A DNA stretch of 64,000 bases from Talinum fruticosum (lineage: Eukaryota > Streptophyta > Magnoliopsida > Caryophyllales > Talinaceae), in the NCBI GenBank assembly GCA_021018815.1, contig JAITYX010000059.1, positions 2,480,001-2,544,000 of the forward strand, read 5' to 3'. The translations under genes were made by a program, and so were the position numbers. Under the pieces are notes generated by a model that was given only the letters and a program-made list of their open reading frames with translations, searched no databases and had not been told where the DNA came from. Below are positions 26,101 to 39,317 of this stretch, piece by piece; positions within the stretch are counted from its first letter, which is position 1, and every line of letters begins with the position of its first letter.

Positions 26101-29100
26101 AAATTAACTAAAAGAGAGGAAGAAATGAAGAGAATTGCTCTCTCATGATGATGTGAACTTCTGCTGTGTCATGCAAAACCATCATACTTAACTAAGTAGT
26201 ATGTACAAATTTTAAGAATCGAATATATTTGTATAATTTATCCAGATCTGGCCAATCCAAAACAGAGCACAAGCAGCACAAGCATTAAGAAAGTAATTAA
26301 GCTCAAAATTCATAGAACTAATAGATTGAAGGTATGGAATGATGGAAAGCACAAGATTTTCACCTGCATAACGTCTTCCCTTTCTCATTGCTACAAGGCA
26401 CAAACCACAATTTACGTAGAAAAGGTGACTCAAATTGGACAAAGAATCCATCATGTTGTCCATGTCTCCATTTCCTAAATCCTTGACCTTTCCAGACCTG
26501 TAAATAGATCAATAATCTTCTTGCATCAGCAGTTATCCAAGTTAAAGACAGACTAAGATCACACACTGCTGCCCATATTTGATCAACTTTAGACATAAGA
26601 TATCGGAAAGAAACTCCAGAGAAAATAATGCTGCAGCTTACACACACCAATTGGTTTTTACAATATGCTAACTACAAGTGGGAACATGAGATGTCTTTCA
26701 CCAATGAATTGTCATTTGCTCTATGGTTTGCTGATGCATTATATTTGGCTTTCATCACAAGAAAACTTATCCAGGCATATGTTTGTACTTCATAAAAAGA
26801 TTAGGACGGAAGAAACTGCAGGCAAAATAATCCTGGCGCTTAGATAAACCAAGAAACACTTTGCAATATGCTAACTAACAATAAAATGAACTCCACCAAT
26901 CAATCATTATTTGCTCTATGATTTGATGACGTTATATTTGATGTTCAGCACCAGGGAACACGTTCACGTATGCTTCCAAGCAGCCAGGTGTCAAAAATAA
27001 AATATTTTAAAATTCTTCACAGTGATTATTCCACTTGATCATCGAGATAGCACACTGTGAGCATTTAAGTGAGCGATGAACATCTTTGTGCAGGAATCAT
27101 TCACACGTCTTACAACTGTACATGCAATCTATGGGTCTAAAATATGCAACACATTGTATAATTCAGTTGGCCTAGTATTATCTGGAAGAATGAAAGCTTC
27201 CATCGAGTGGAAGTCCAAACATCAATTTTGATCACTTATTTCTTTGAAGGCTTTGCCAGTAGTCAGAACTATGACTGACTGGAAAAAAACTCCAACGGAA
27301 AAACTTCATGAGTTGAAATGAAACCCATAAAGCACCACATAAGTCATTGTAAAACAAAACTGCAACTGCTCCATCTCAAAAAGTCATCAGAAACCAGTTT
27401 CAGGAATTCCCTTTAGGTCCTAATTCCAAAAAGAAATGCTTACAACCATGAATTAAAGATGCGTGGAAACAATATGAAGAAGGCACTATCTGAACAAACT
27501 ATTGGGCAAGAAGACATGGTGGTTAAACTCCTCAAACAAGGGAGATTCTGAGACTTATATCATATCATGATTCTCATGATATCCATGCAAAGTTCATGTA
27601 CAGATAGATGCACACTTTGAATTTTTTCCCCTTCAAAAGATGACAAACCAAACCAGTGTCAATCCCTATTACATGGGAGAAGATTCAAAGGCACATGGCC
27701 ATAGCCCTCTATAAGCAGAGAGGTTATGCCTGCATAGCCTACCAAAAACATTTCTAATTTTGAAAACACGAATTTAAGGAACAAAGAAGATGATGAAATT
27801 ACAATAAACTAACAAGGTTAGAAATTATGGAGCCTTAACCTCCAGCATGGCAGTCACAAAAGTATCAACTGTTGGCACATCAATTTTAGCCATAAAATGT
27901 CATCACCTCAACAATAAATCCCTTGGTTGTGAAGTTACAGGCAATAAACGCAAAACAAAATTTCAAACAACGCAAACAAAGATTTACAAGGCACTTGGTC
28001 TCTCACATCTCAACTCCAACATACCTGAGGATAGGATATGATGCTTTTGGGTGTGATAAGGCAAGCAGCTTTTGAGAAGGAATCCAGTGCATACTGCCTA
28101 AGAAACGAGAAGCAATTGCCATGTGTATGAGGTGATTCAAATGCCTGCCATTGACAATAGGCCATATCAATTTTTTAAAAAAGGACCAATAGATTAATTA
28201 CATTTGATATTCGTAAATCAAATACTCAATCAGAGAGTAAGGCAACTTGAGTGGACCAGTTCTAAAGTGCAATAAATATGCAATCTATTTTCAGCAGCCT
28301 CAAGTAATTATGTCAATATGCAAAAGGATACAGGGAAGAAACAAGTTAAAAAAGAGATCAGAACCTTATCAATATTTACAGCGGGGGCATATTTCTCTGT
28401 ATCTGTCTTTTCATTATCGAGAAGAAAGTAAACTCTTGGATCCACTTTGGAGGTTTCGTGCCATGTTTTTACAGCATTCTCCATAGTTTCAACAAGAAAT
28501 GAGAAGACATCCCTGGAAAGTTCTTCACCTCCATACTTCTCAGACTGTAAAAGCACAAGTTAGCTTAAAACAGCACAAATACATTGATTCAATGTCAAAA
28601 GCAACTGAAGCACCAATCTAAAGATCGTATGTCACCTGCACTACAAGATCTCAGGCAGGGATATGCAAAGTAAAACTGCCAGCTATGAAGCATTACAAAT
28701 TCAATTCGAAGAAGCAAGGGTATATATACATCCACAGTTAATCAGTGTACCAGCCCACATCCATGGATGAGGTACGTTGCCAATATGTGACAAGGCAGAT
28801 ACTGAAAACCAAGGCGGTCAGCCTTTAGGCCCATTTGGGAATGGAAATGAGGAGTCCATGGAAGTAGTATTAGTTACTCCTGTACCTATGTTTGAGAGTT
28901 TTTTATAAGAGCACGTCATTGCAAGTAACCCTTCCTCCCGTACCCTTTTTAATCTCATCTTTCATAGACTCCAACATGGGGTTATGGTGATGTAAAGAAA
29001 AGTAAGCTATATTTTATTTTTAACTCTTCCTTCTCATTAAATATCAAATTAAAGCATGTAACAACTTCATTTATCTTTTTTTTTTGTACGAAGTTAATTC

Positions 29101-32100
29101 TTCATTAAACATAAACAATTTCCCTAAAGGGGGATTTTTATATCTTACAGCTCTTTTTTTTTTTTTTGTCAAGAACTCTCTGAACTTCTCTAGCCTCCAA
29201 TTCACATCTGTTCTACACAAATTTTCCTATGTTAGTATACTTTTTGCTGTGTTTGTTCAAGAATATAAACCTATGTCTTGTTTGCTCCCAGATTTTGTTT
29301 ACAGCCCTATCACTGTTCACCTCAAGTCCTTGAAAAATTAGCTCATTTCTAGCACTCCAAATCTGGTACCACATAGCTTCAGATAAGCAGCACATGAAAC
29401 TTCCTCTATTTCCGCCCAATCTCCCTTTTGCAGAAGTCTTTGCCAATCTTCCAAGCTGCTAGGTTCTTTTATTTCCTTCAAAGTGTTCCAGACTTTTTTC
29501 CTAATCTATACTGTACGGGCATTGGTAGAAAAGATCCGCTTCTGTCTCTTCCTATCCTTCACATACTGCACATTGAGCGGGAATTGTTATGAATTTTGCA
29601 AGCGTACCTCCCATAGGTAGCCTCCCTCTATATGGCAGCCATGTAAAAAATTTGTGTTTTGCTATTATGCTCCGGTACCACCACTTTATCCCAGTGCACT
29701 TTGTCTCGTGCTGCAATCATTATCTCATACCCTTGTTTGGGGGTATACTTCTCTATTTTATCACACGTCCATTCTTTGATTTTCATCTTGAGTCGACAAA
29801 TCTTCTTGACATACCAGCAAGCATCTTGTTCAGCCTCAAACTCCCACGAATCACCACCTCTCAAGTGATGACTATGAACCCATCTTAGCCACTGCCCAAA
29901 TATGCTTCGCCATCAATGCCCTATTCCATATTTTGAAATTTTTTATGCCCAAGCCTCCATATTTCTTCTCAGTGCATACACCCTCCCATGCCTTACCAGT
30001 TGTGTGCTGCAAACTGTCTTAATTTTCTTCATTACTTCCTGAGGGATTATAAATATCAGCCCCCAAAATGTCAAAACACCCATCAAGACTGAATTTATGG
30101 GTGTTATTCTAGCATATGAGAGATGTCTACTCTTCCAAACTTGGATTTTAGCAGTCATTTTGGCAACTACAACTTGACAATCAATAGTAGTCAATCTTGA
30201 GGATGTACTTGGTACCCCAAGGTACTTGAAAGGCAGGCTACCTTCCGCAAAACCAGATTTGTTGTCGGAGCTGTGTCTTCATATTTTCATCCACTCTGGC
30301 TATAACTTGGCTATAACTGATTTCTCTTCATTAATAGTCAAACCAAATGCATCCGCAAACTTCATCAAAGTATCTTTTATCCCAGCAGGTCATCTAGATG
30401 GTCATCTACATGGCTTAACCGGAGCTTTTTACATTTAAGATGCAATTTAAAAGCTTTTCAGCCACGGCTGCTTCAAGTAACCTTGATAAACCTTCCATAG
30501 CCAGCACAAACAACAATGGTGACATAGGGTCCCCCTGCCTTAGGCCCTTTTTACCTCTGAAAAGTCCACGAACTCCTCCACTTATCAAAACTGAATAGGT
30601 AGGAGATGTCACACAAGCCATGATCCACCTCCTAACAATAGTAGGGAACTTTAACCCTTCTAGCACTGCCTCTATATACTCCCATTGGACTGAATCATAT
30701 GCCTTTCTAAGATCAAACCTCATAATGCACCTCGGGCTACTATTCTTCCTTTTGTATCGCCTTACTATTTTTTGACAAAGCATCACGTTATGCACAAGAT
30801 TTAATGAATGCACATTGGCTCGCATTTATCAAACTAGGGAGAATCTCCTTCATTCTTCCACATAATATTTTAGTTATGCATTTATACAATGCATTGCAAC
30901 ATGATATGGGTCTAAAATCCCCCCTTTATTAGGGCAACTTGCTTTTGGGATGGTAACCAGGTTAGTTGTGTTTACTTTCTTCATCTATCTTATTTGTACT
31001 TTAATTTTGTTAACTCCAATTAATTCTTATTCATAAACCATAAACTCCAGAATGAAGCGTAAGTGTCTAGATCCTAAGCCACTAGCTCTCATTATTGACT
31101 CAAAAGCTTTATGCTTTCACATGGATCCCATAACTGAAAATTCCATGAGGGCATCATGCACCCAAAAAATGTAAAAAATAGTGTAATAAGAAAAGGACAA
31201 TGTGGTGGCGAAATGATTTAATGATCTAGCATGAAATCCTACTAATTGCAAGATGGTTATCTTAAGACCCACCACTGCAGGTTTTCAGTTGAGCACCATG
31301 TAAATGTAAATAAACATTAGCAAAAGGCTCGGCTTACCAATTCAGATTTCAGTGTACTCAGGTGCTTTGCCAGATCAACATTAGCTCTCATCTTTTCCAC
31401 CTCTTCTGCACGCTTTTTATCTCTGGCCAATTGTGAAATTCTTTTAATTTTCCTTGATACCTCACTACTCTGTGGATTATATTGTGAAGCCACTTGAAAT
31501 GCATCTAAAGCCTACAAGATAGGGGAAAATCTCAGTAACTAATTCTAATCCCTTAAAAATCAACAACTTAAAAGAGACAATAATGATGACAACCTCATCG
31601 TATCGCTCCATGGCCTCCAAGATGCATCCTTTTCTGAAATAACCCTATATAAACAAGAAAGTGATTGTTTTGAACATGAAGAATTTGAAAATACACGTGT
31701 TGTTATGTGTCAAACATGTTGTACCTTTTCCCAGTTCGGACTGAGAGAGATTGTCATCTCAGCATCAGCAAGTGCTTTTGTGAGCTTGACAAGGTTTAGA
31801 AAAGCAGCAGCTCGGTTGCTGATAAATAATAAAGATAAAAGGAGATAAATATCAATATACGAATATCATGGCGAATCACCAAAAAAAACAACACTACTTT
31901 AAAAAAGCACATGTGTAAGTAGAAAACCACAAATTTGAGGCTTCAGATCAGCAACTGAATAAGCACTACCATGGTTTGACTTTCACCAAAGCAATTCTGT
32001 AGAGAAGATACGAAATATACAAGCAGAAAACCCCTTCTTCAATATTTACCCCCTTCGTTCCATTTGAGCCTGAAAAAATTTTTTTTTTTTTTTTTTTTGG

Positions 32101-33739
32101 TGCAGAGAAAAAGTTGTTTTAAATGGGAAGACATTTAAGGATATCGTTAGCAATTGATTTTATGCAAAGTTCTCCATCTAACCAAATTATAGAACTTTGA
32201 GGCCAACAAATTATACCAACATAGAAGCAAACACCACCCTTATTCAGCACTTCATCATTAACAGAATTAGGCTATGATAAACTCCATGACAAGACCAAAC
32301 CAATGCCCCATCTTGTGAAGTCTCAACCAGCACGAAAACACATCAATTGTATACAATTTAGCAAAAGTTTGCATCAGGACATGATGCACCTTTCTTCCGT
32401 TTTTTTTTTTTTTTCATGTGGGAGCATTTTTGGGAAACGCAAGGTGTGCATGTATGAAAGAGAGAGAATAAGAAAGCCCCTCATCCCACGAGCCATAATG
32501 AGGAACCCAACTCAGGTGAAACCACCCAGGTTAGTCCATAAATCATAAACAATCCCATGAATAAATGAAAAACGCTCGTCCAACCAATACTCTTTAGTCC
32601 ATTGGGTAATATGATCTCCCCCTCCTCCTTTTTGTGGAAGAAGGGAGTGGGTGGTATTGCTCTGAGTTATATAAGAACTAGTGACACCACAACACCCAAA
32701 AAGACTGCACTTTTAATCTAGCAGCTGGGTCAAGTCACAACTTCATCATGCCTTGTTTCTCCACCAGGTATCCCAAATCAAAGCATTCAAAAAGTACATA
32801 CATCTTAGGAACATATTTTGTCAGCTTAATCATTGCTAAATGTTCCTAATAATCTCTAGGATGTCTCATCTTTTATCTTCGGCTTATTTATTTATCTAAG
32901 ACTCCTCATTCAAAAACCCCTACCCTTTATAATACTCGCTTATGAACAATCAACCGCACCCACTGAGCCAATCAGTCCTTGACATCCGGAAAGATGAAAT
33001 TCCCTTCATAACCATGCCTAGTCTAGGCAGGCATAGATGTTTGGTTATTGAAGCTACAACAAGATCTAAGTGTCCTTTAACGGCATATTCATCTCAAAAT
33101 AACTGCCATACCCACAAATCCTTCATTCACGAAACCCTACGCAGGTTTCATGATAACACTGAAACAACAATGACTTTGGCCATGCCATCACTCGAGACAA
33201 CAGGTATTGCCCATCCTCCCTCGAGTCTACGATTAAACTTACGGGTTCAATGCAGTACTCCTAGTACTACTGAAATTTATCAGAGACAACATTACGCCCC
33301 GTAGATAGTAAAGTCGAGGATGCCCTTATCAATAACTACTGATTCGATTACAGAACTGTTACGTAGCTGAATGGATACCGCTAATAATCTCAATGCAGGA
33401 CCCCTAATTTCTTGATTATGTGATTAAAAACTATTCGTCTGATTCATTTGTCAACTATGTTATCCCACCAGCAAAACGACGGCTTGGTGCAGCAGATTAC
33501 ATTTAAACCTCTAATAATTCAAAGGAACTTGAAAGAATGGCAGAGAGAAAGGGGAAGGAAGAACAAAGAGACCTGTAAAGAGTAGGATTTTTGGGGTCCA
33601 GCTTGATGGCTTGAGTGTAAAGGGCAGCTGCTTTAAGATAGTTCCCAGCTTTGAAGAATTCGTTGCCCTGATCTTTCAGAGAAACTTCGCCGCCATCTCC
33701 ACTCGGCGGCGGCGCCGTTGCTTCCGCCGATCCCGCCAT
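23183..33739 (-). CDS. TPR co-chaperone-type protein, 8 exons, 346 residues
   Basis: Probably a cytosolic adaptor that binds the C-terminus of Hsp70 or Hsp90. Exons on the minus strand: 33739-33573, 31818-31725, 31644-31594, 31511-31338, 28544-28365, 28144-28025, 26497-26364, 23303-23183. They total 1041 bases with no frame break. Residues of about 20-120 form three TPR motifs: KDQGNEFFKAGNYLKAAALY, NRAAAFLNLVKLTKALADAE, and GYFRKGCILEAMERYDEAL. The Lys/Asn of KDQGN, the Asn of SNRAAAF and the Lys/Arg of EKGYFRKG match the carboxylate-clamp positions of Hop/Tom34-type TPRs. After a charged helix (about 120-165) comes a plant-type domain with KVDPRVYFLLDNEKT, SFLRQYALDSFSKAA, KSIISYPQVWKGQG and HGQHDGFFVQFESP, whose function I do not know. 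The last exon reads RDPEILDIGAHELL. The start is the first ATG, followed by an Ala/Pro/Gly-rich lead. Intron 4 carries a LINE. Confidence 0.9.
24509..24690 (-). mobile_element. SINE-like element, tRNA-derived
   Basis: Read on the minus strand, a box A-like GCTCTAGTGGGCC is followed by a box B-like GGGATTCAAATCCC. After a pyrimidine- and purine-skewed body it ends in a nine-base A-run (T-run 24510-24518 on the plus strand). This is the layout of a plant SINE. No clear target duplication is seen. It lies in intron 7 of the TPR gene. Confidence 0.5.
29065..30990 (-). mobile_element. 5'-truncated LINE (L1-type) in intron 4 of the TPR gene
   Basis: The element at 29077-30978 is flanked by a 12-bp duplication differing at one base: CTTCATTTATCT at 29065-29076 and CTTCATCTATCT at 30979-30990. 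It ends at the low-coordinate side with TTCGTAC and an A-tail. Reverse transcriptase is recognisable in several frames: TIPKAS, FDLRKAYDSVQWEYIEAVL, GLRQGDPMSPLLFVLAMEG, then the LPFKYLGVP hallmark and, near the end, a tryptophan-rich zinc-binding RVT-associated region (MWYQIWSARNELIF). Endonuclease and ORF1 are absent. It has many frame breaks and is inactive. It lies in the same orientation as the host gene. Confidence 0.88.
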
Positions 33740-36700
33740 TTTCGTCGAATATCTCAGAACTGTGAGAGAAACGCTGTGACGAAGCAGACAGTGAGTGCAA
33801 CTGTGAACTCTGAGAGACGAACAATTAGGGTTCCGCAATTTGATGATGAAAATAAAAAAAAGTTTTAAAAAATAATAACGAGCTATCATATTTGCTTTTT
33901 CTTTTTAGCCTCTAAGCTCTGTTATATTGAACTTACATGTTTTTTAAAAATGAGTTCAGAGTAGTTCAGTTTAATAAAATTAAGTTGAAAAAAATAAAGT
34001 TTACTAAGCTTAATTTAGTCGGTGATTCAAAAAATTAAATTTACTTGAGTTGTTAAATAAAAAAAATTGTTAAGTTGAGCAAAAATAAGTTTAGTTAAGT
34101 AAAATAAATTAAAAATAAAAGTTAACTATTAAAAAACTGAAATAATAACTAGAATTTGGAAAAGATAAATTAACAAAATTAATAATATATCTGTGTGCAT
34201 GATGTGTATAGGAGAAGAATAAATTAAAAAATTTTAAAGTTTACATTAATGACATTAAAACTATTTATTTCATAATAATTGAGAATTATTTGTTTGTGTA
34301 TCTTATAAGATATATAAATGCATTATGTAAAAAATATATATAAATGTATAATTGTCATAGGTCAAAACATAAAACAAACTGTGTATACATGTAAATCTAT
34401 AAAAGTTTATGTTGGTTTTCATTATCTCCTCCTTTTTAAGTTTCTACATGTTAGTTTAATTGGTTGGATTAAAATTTATCCTTTATTTTTGGCCATTTTG
34501 GCTAAGCTCCCTCCTCTTTGTGAAAATCTTCTGTGGGATGGTTGGTGGAATCTTTACTTGGACAGACATTGATCTCTCCTCTTCTTTTTCTTGGACTAGC
34601 TCTGTTGAGTTTCTCAACTTGCGGATCATAGCCGATATTCACTTTCATTCTAATTGCTTGCCTCTCGGGTCGCTTAAAGTGCTATGTTCCTCCCACGGTT
34701 TGCCTCCTCATTATAGTCAATATTTGCTCAGGGTTAATGTAGTTACGTTTGTTGTAGATTTTCTCTTTAACAGTTTGTATTGTCTTTGTCCGGGTTCATG
34801 GATTAGGGGAGAAGTTCTTGCTTTATGGGACCATTTCTCGGGGTTAGATATTATGTTTTCCGGCTGATGTTGAGTTTATTTCATAGTTTTGGGTGGATGG
34901 ATGCTTGCTCGTTTATCTTTAACTGCTGCTGGGAGTTCAAATATTCGATTCATGACACCAAGACTAAAACATTTGTGGAGTTTTTTAAGAATCCTTGCTG
35001 AGTTTTTTACCTATGATAAGTACCACTAATTGAGAGATTTGGCCACCTTGACATTAACCACTTTTGTGGTGTTTATTTGTAGCACTCGTCATATGTTGAA
35101 ATGGGTAAGCTTTAATGTTTTGCGGTGGTGGTGGGTGAAGCCTCGATTCATTCCCCTTGATTTATCATGATTAGAATTATGGTACCTTCACTCACTTTGG
35201 TGGTATTTACCTAAAGGTTACCCCTTACTTGGGCGAGCAATCGAACGGCTAAGGCCGCCAAGTGAGTTCATAGTCGATGATGAGTATCTTGCAAATTTTG
35301 AGACTATTTCTCTGGTTTCTCTGTCGGTCTTTTTCTATATGGATGAAATTGAGGTTGTTTTAGCTAGGAGAGTTTCATTTGATAGGCCCCACTATGAGCT
35401 ACATATGCACTATTTTTGGCATTTTACTCCTTGTTTGAAGAACTTATGTGAGGTCTTTTTGTGGATTAAGTTTTTTCTAGCGGGATTAATGAACATTCAA
35501 TGGAGGCTAGGGAGCAAGCATTTATGGTGTCGCCTTAAGACCTATGATTGTATTTGTTGTTGTAGTCCATTTACTACTATGAATTATTGGGCGAGTGAAA
35601 TTTCCGGCTTGTCCGGATTTCCCAAGGCTCCTGTATTGACCACCTTAAAAGGGTCCGCTATCTGCTAGCTGTAACTTGTTATCTTTTATCGTTGTTTCTT
35701 ATGTGTAGCAAAATATTTGTGTTTTTTATTCGCCGGATCCGAGATTTGTACCATCTCGTTTGTTCAATCTTGGGAATCTTTCCCTTATCCCAATATGGTA
35801 CAATATTGGGATCCTCGAGTTAGAAATATGAAAATAATTGCTTGGAATGTTCAAGGAGCCAAGAAACATCATATCAAACAGAAATTTTAATCTTGAGAAA
35901 AAATATAGGCCTGACATTCTCGTGTAATTGAAACCATGACCAATCTCGTCAACACTCGGAAAATCATTTCTTCTTTAGGCTTTGAACATTTTGACTACGT
36001 TTTGCCGGTTAATCATTGTGGAGGAATGTGGGTATCATGGAATACGTCCGAGTATAAAGGCAAATGTCCTGGCTAAAGACCAAAGGCATATCAATTTGCA
36101 TGTCTTAGATAAAAAAAATGAAAAAGAATGTATCATATCGAGAATTTATGGTCCAGCACGAGGCTATAGATAAAAATGTCTTTTGGGATCACCTACGTGA
36201 ATCTTAATTGTCTTATTAACTTGCCATGGTGTATTATAGGGGATTTTAATGAAATAGAAAGTCTTAATGAAAAAGTATGAGGTCAAAAACCCTCCCTGGT
36301 AAAGCTCAAGAGAATGAGGAATTTTGTACGCACTATTCGGGGCGAATCCATCCTTCAGTAGGCGGAATTTCACTTGGAAAAAATTTCTTATGGGGTAGCT
36401 CATCTACGAGAGACTTGATAGAGCAATTGCTAAATGAGATTGGCTTGTCTGTTTATCCTCACTCCACCACTTCTCGTGGACCTTTATCCTATTCGGACCA
36501 TTGTTATATTGTCCTTAATACGGAACCCGACACACCGTGGAAGAGGAGACGGAATTTTAGATTTCAAAATAATTGCTCTAACATGGATGAAGTTAAAAAG
36601 ATTATTAAAGACCAATGGAATACTTCCCTCAGGGGAACTAATATGTTCAAACTAATCGAGTAAGTTAAAGAATGTTAAAATTAAACTCAAAGGATGGGCC

Positions 36701-37801
36701 AAGAACGCTTGTAATAATTACCTCCAAGCAGGTTGAGAAAAATTCCACACAACTTCAAAAAGTCGAAGACAGGCTGATTACTTATCCATGTAGCCTAAGA
36801 TTACTTCATTGGCACTCAAGGCTTATTAAACAAAGAGAAGGGATCCTTTTGTTTAATCAAAAATATGGGGGAAAGTTTTATAGGAAAGAATGGCTAACCA
36901 AAGGTGACCGTAATTCTAATTTCTTTCACAAATGTTGTGTATTCAGAAGCAAAGAATGAATATCTCCCAAATTAAGGATGATTCGGGAGTGTGGATTAAT
37001 GATAAGAATCTTATCAAACAAAAATTTATATCGGACTTCACCGAGTAGATTTCGCACGCAAAGACAAAATGTGAGCCAAATTAATCTTAAATTAAGACCA
37101 CTCATCTCGAAGTCGACAATCTTCATCTTCTTGTTCCAAGTAACGCCGAGATGAAATTAAAACAACGAGTATTTCAAATGAACCCAACTAAAGCTACAGG
37201 ACTCGATGGTTTTGGAGCAGGTCTTTTCCAACAACATTGGATTATTGTTGGCAATGAGGTCATTCAAAGCGTAAAGGATTTCTTTAGACAAGGAAAATTA
37301 CTGAAAGAGGTTAATCACACCTTTATTGCCCTTATCCCAAAAAAGGCAAACCCATCATCAACGACACATTTCGAGCCAATTAGTTTATGCAATAGTCCGT
37401 ATAAAATTATTGTTAACGATTTCGACCAATCTTATGAAGGATTATTAGTCCTTATCGAGTGCCTTTGTTACGGATAAAGATATTCATGATAACATCTTGT
37501 TGTCACATGAAATTGTTAACAAAATTGGGAACATGAAAGGACAACAAGCTTACATTGGTCTCAAACTTGACATGGAAAAGGCACATGATAGGCTGGAATG
37601 GGACTTTATATTTGCCTCGTCTAAAAGATATTGGCTTTCATGATAATTGGATTAGTTGGATTAGAGAATGTATTACTACCGTGACTTATTCTCCGATAAT
37701 TAATGATGAGACATGTGGATTCTTCGATCCATCTAGAGGCCTTATACAGGGAGACCCCTTGTCTTCGTATCTTTTATAATATGTATGGATGTTCTAGCTT
37801 A

Positions 37802-39317
37802 CGGATTGTTAGACCTCGTTTTTGCTGGTTTTTAAGGCATTATTTAGCCCAATTCCATGATGATTTCAATGATATTTATTTAGTTTTGGGTTAGATTTTG
37901 CTCATTTTCTCTTTATCGTCACCTAAGTTCGTAAATCTCTTTATTACGGGTTTTGGGCTTAAATTTGAGAGATTCGAGGTAAATTTCATGAAAAGCGATG
38001 AAGAGAAGAGTTCGGGCCCAAGAGGAGGCAAGAAAAAGCCTAAAACACATCAAGAGAAGTCGCACGACCCCACGTGCGAAGCTGCACTGACCGTGCGGAT
38101 CATCGAGCGAAGGACCCGAATTGAAGGATTTTCGCACGGCACCCGTCCGGACCTTGCACGGCCGTGCGAATCGTCCGAAGAGTTCTCGGTTTTCGCACGG
38201 CCTCCTGTGCACATCTCGCACGGCCGTGCGACAAGTTACTGGAAGATTGAAGACGCGCACGGTACCCGTGCGAGAATCTGCACTGGCCGTGCGAAACGAG
38301 CAGAGAGCACGAACGCAGCGAGATTTTTGCACGGTACCCCGTGCGACTTTGCATGGCCGTGCGACTCACTGTTTCGGCGATTATTTAAGTTTCCTAATTG
38401 TATTTGTTGAGGGATTCGATGCCATAATTTAGAGATTTAGCTAGGATTTCGTGAGCGACTACGAGAGGAGACTCAAGAACACTCATTATTGTCATTCTAC
38501 TTCAAGTTTTTATGATTGAATCGCATCAAACTTTTTATTCGGTAATCGTAATTTCTTCTCTTTATCTTTTCTTCACAATTTCTCTTTGTTTCTCTATGGC
38601 TATTTTCTCTAATCTTTGTCAATTGTTTAGTATCATGTTTAGGGGCTAATTTCTTTACTTAGGTTGGGATTGATCCCTATTATGCCTCGATAATCATGAA
38701 TTAAGTACCAATTGGGTTGTTCTATGCTTTTTAGGTTAGAATTCACTTCGTTAATCACTCTTTCATTAATTGCCTCGAGAGAGGGGACTCATATGCTTTT
38801 ATTAGGGTTTTGTGGAACATCGAAAGATGAAAACTTACCTAGAATGACGTTGTGAACGATTAGAACTTTGATATGAAAATAATTAAGGTTTTAATTGGGG
38901 GTTGTGAGATGCATTCATTGTAATTTTCCCCTTTATTAATCCCATGAAAATAGGTGATTGGATTGTGCAAGATTAGTCTTTGACCTTCGAAAGTAGGCGA
39001 AGATAGGCTTAATTGGTGTCTCCCTCTTCTAAACTACTAGCATAGGCAAATCTCAAGCGGTATTCGAATCTAGTTTCGGGCATATTAGTGTGATTAATCC
39101 CAATCTAAGGCTTTTTAATTCATCGGTTTCTCTTAGTTATTTTGTTATAAGTTGATCCAAAAATCAAATCTTCGTCGAACCGAGTTTTTACCTAGATTAG
39201 AGTTTTTAGGTGGATTTAGTATTTGAAAACGAGTTCCTTGTGGACACGACCCGTACTTGCTGGTTCCTAGCTACGGCTACACCGTGCACTTGCGGTATTA
39301 TTTCTCTCAACACAGAT
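37802..39317 (+). mobile_element. Solo LTR nested in the LINE
   Basis: The LTR spans 37807-39312, starts TGTTAG, ends CAACA and is bordered by CGGAT (37802-37806) and CAGAT (39313-39317), a 5-bp target duplication with one change. Removing it rejoins the LINE reading frame as DVLAYG…LHLEAMQPKSG, which confirms the borders. No internal region is present. It shares GCACGG…CCGTGC palindromes and a CCGTACTTG motif near the 3' end with the solo LTR at 2169-3465. Probably Ty3/Gypsy by inference only. Confidence 0.88.
38062..38366 (+). repeat. Five-unit GCACGG/CCGTGC palindrome array inside the LTR
   Basis: Five units of about 36 bases start near 38062, 38134, 38195, 38257 and 38329. Each contains a GCACGG…CCGTGCGA arm pair followed after a few bases by GCACGGCCGTGCGA or a one- to two-base variant. 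Spacing is 61-72 bases. Every arm can form a short GC-rich hairpin. The array is far richer in GC than the surrounding DNA. It gives long spurious open frames on both strands. Confidence 0.8.

Noticed and set aside
34460..35668. Two open frames as host genes
   Set aside because: They lie inside the LINE borders set by the 11-bp duplication, in the ORF1 position, and are broken.
37898..38432. Overlapping long open frames on both strands at 37898-38432
   Set aside because: They come from the GC-rich palindrome array within a solo LTR, which has few stops on either strand. No protein family is visible.
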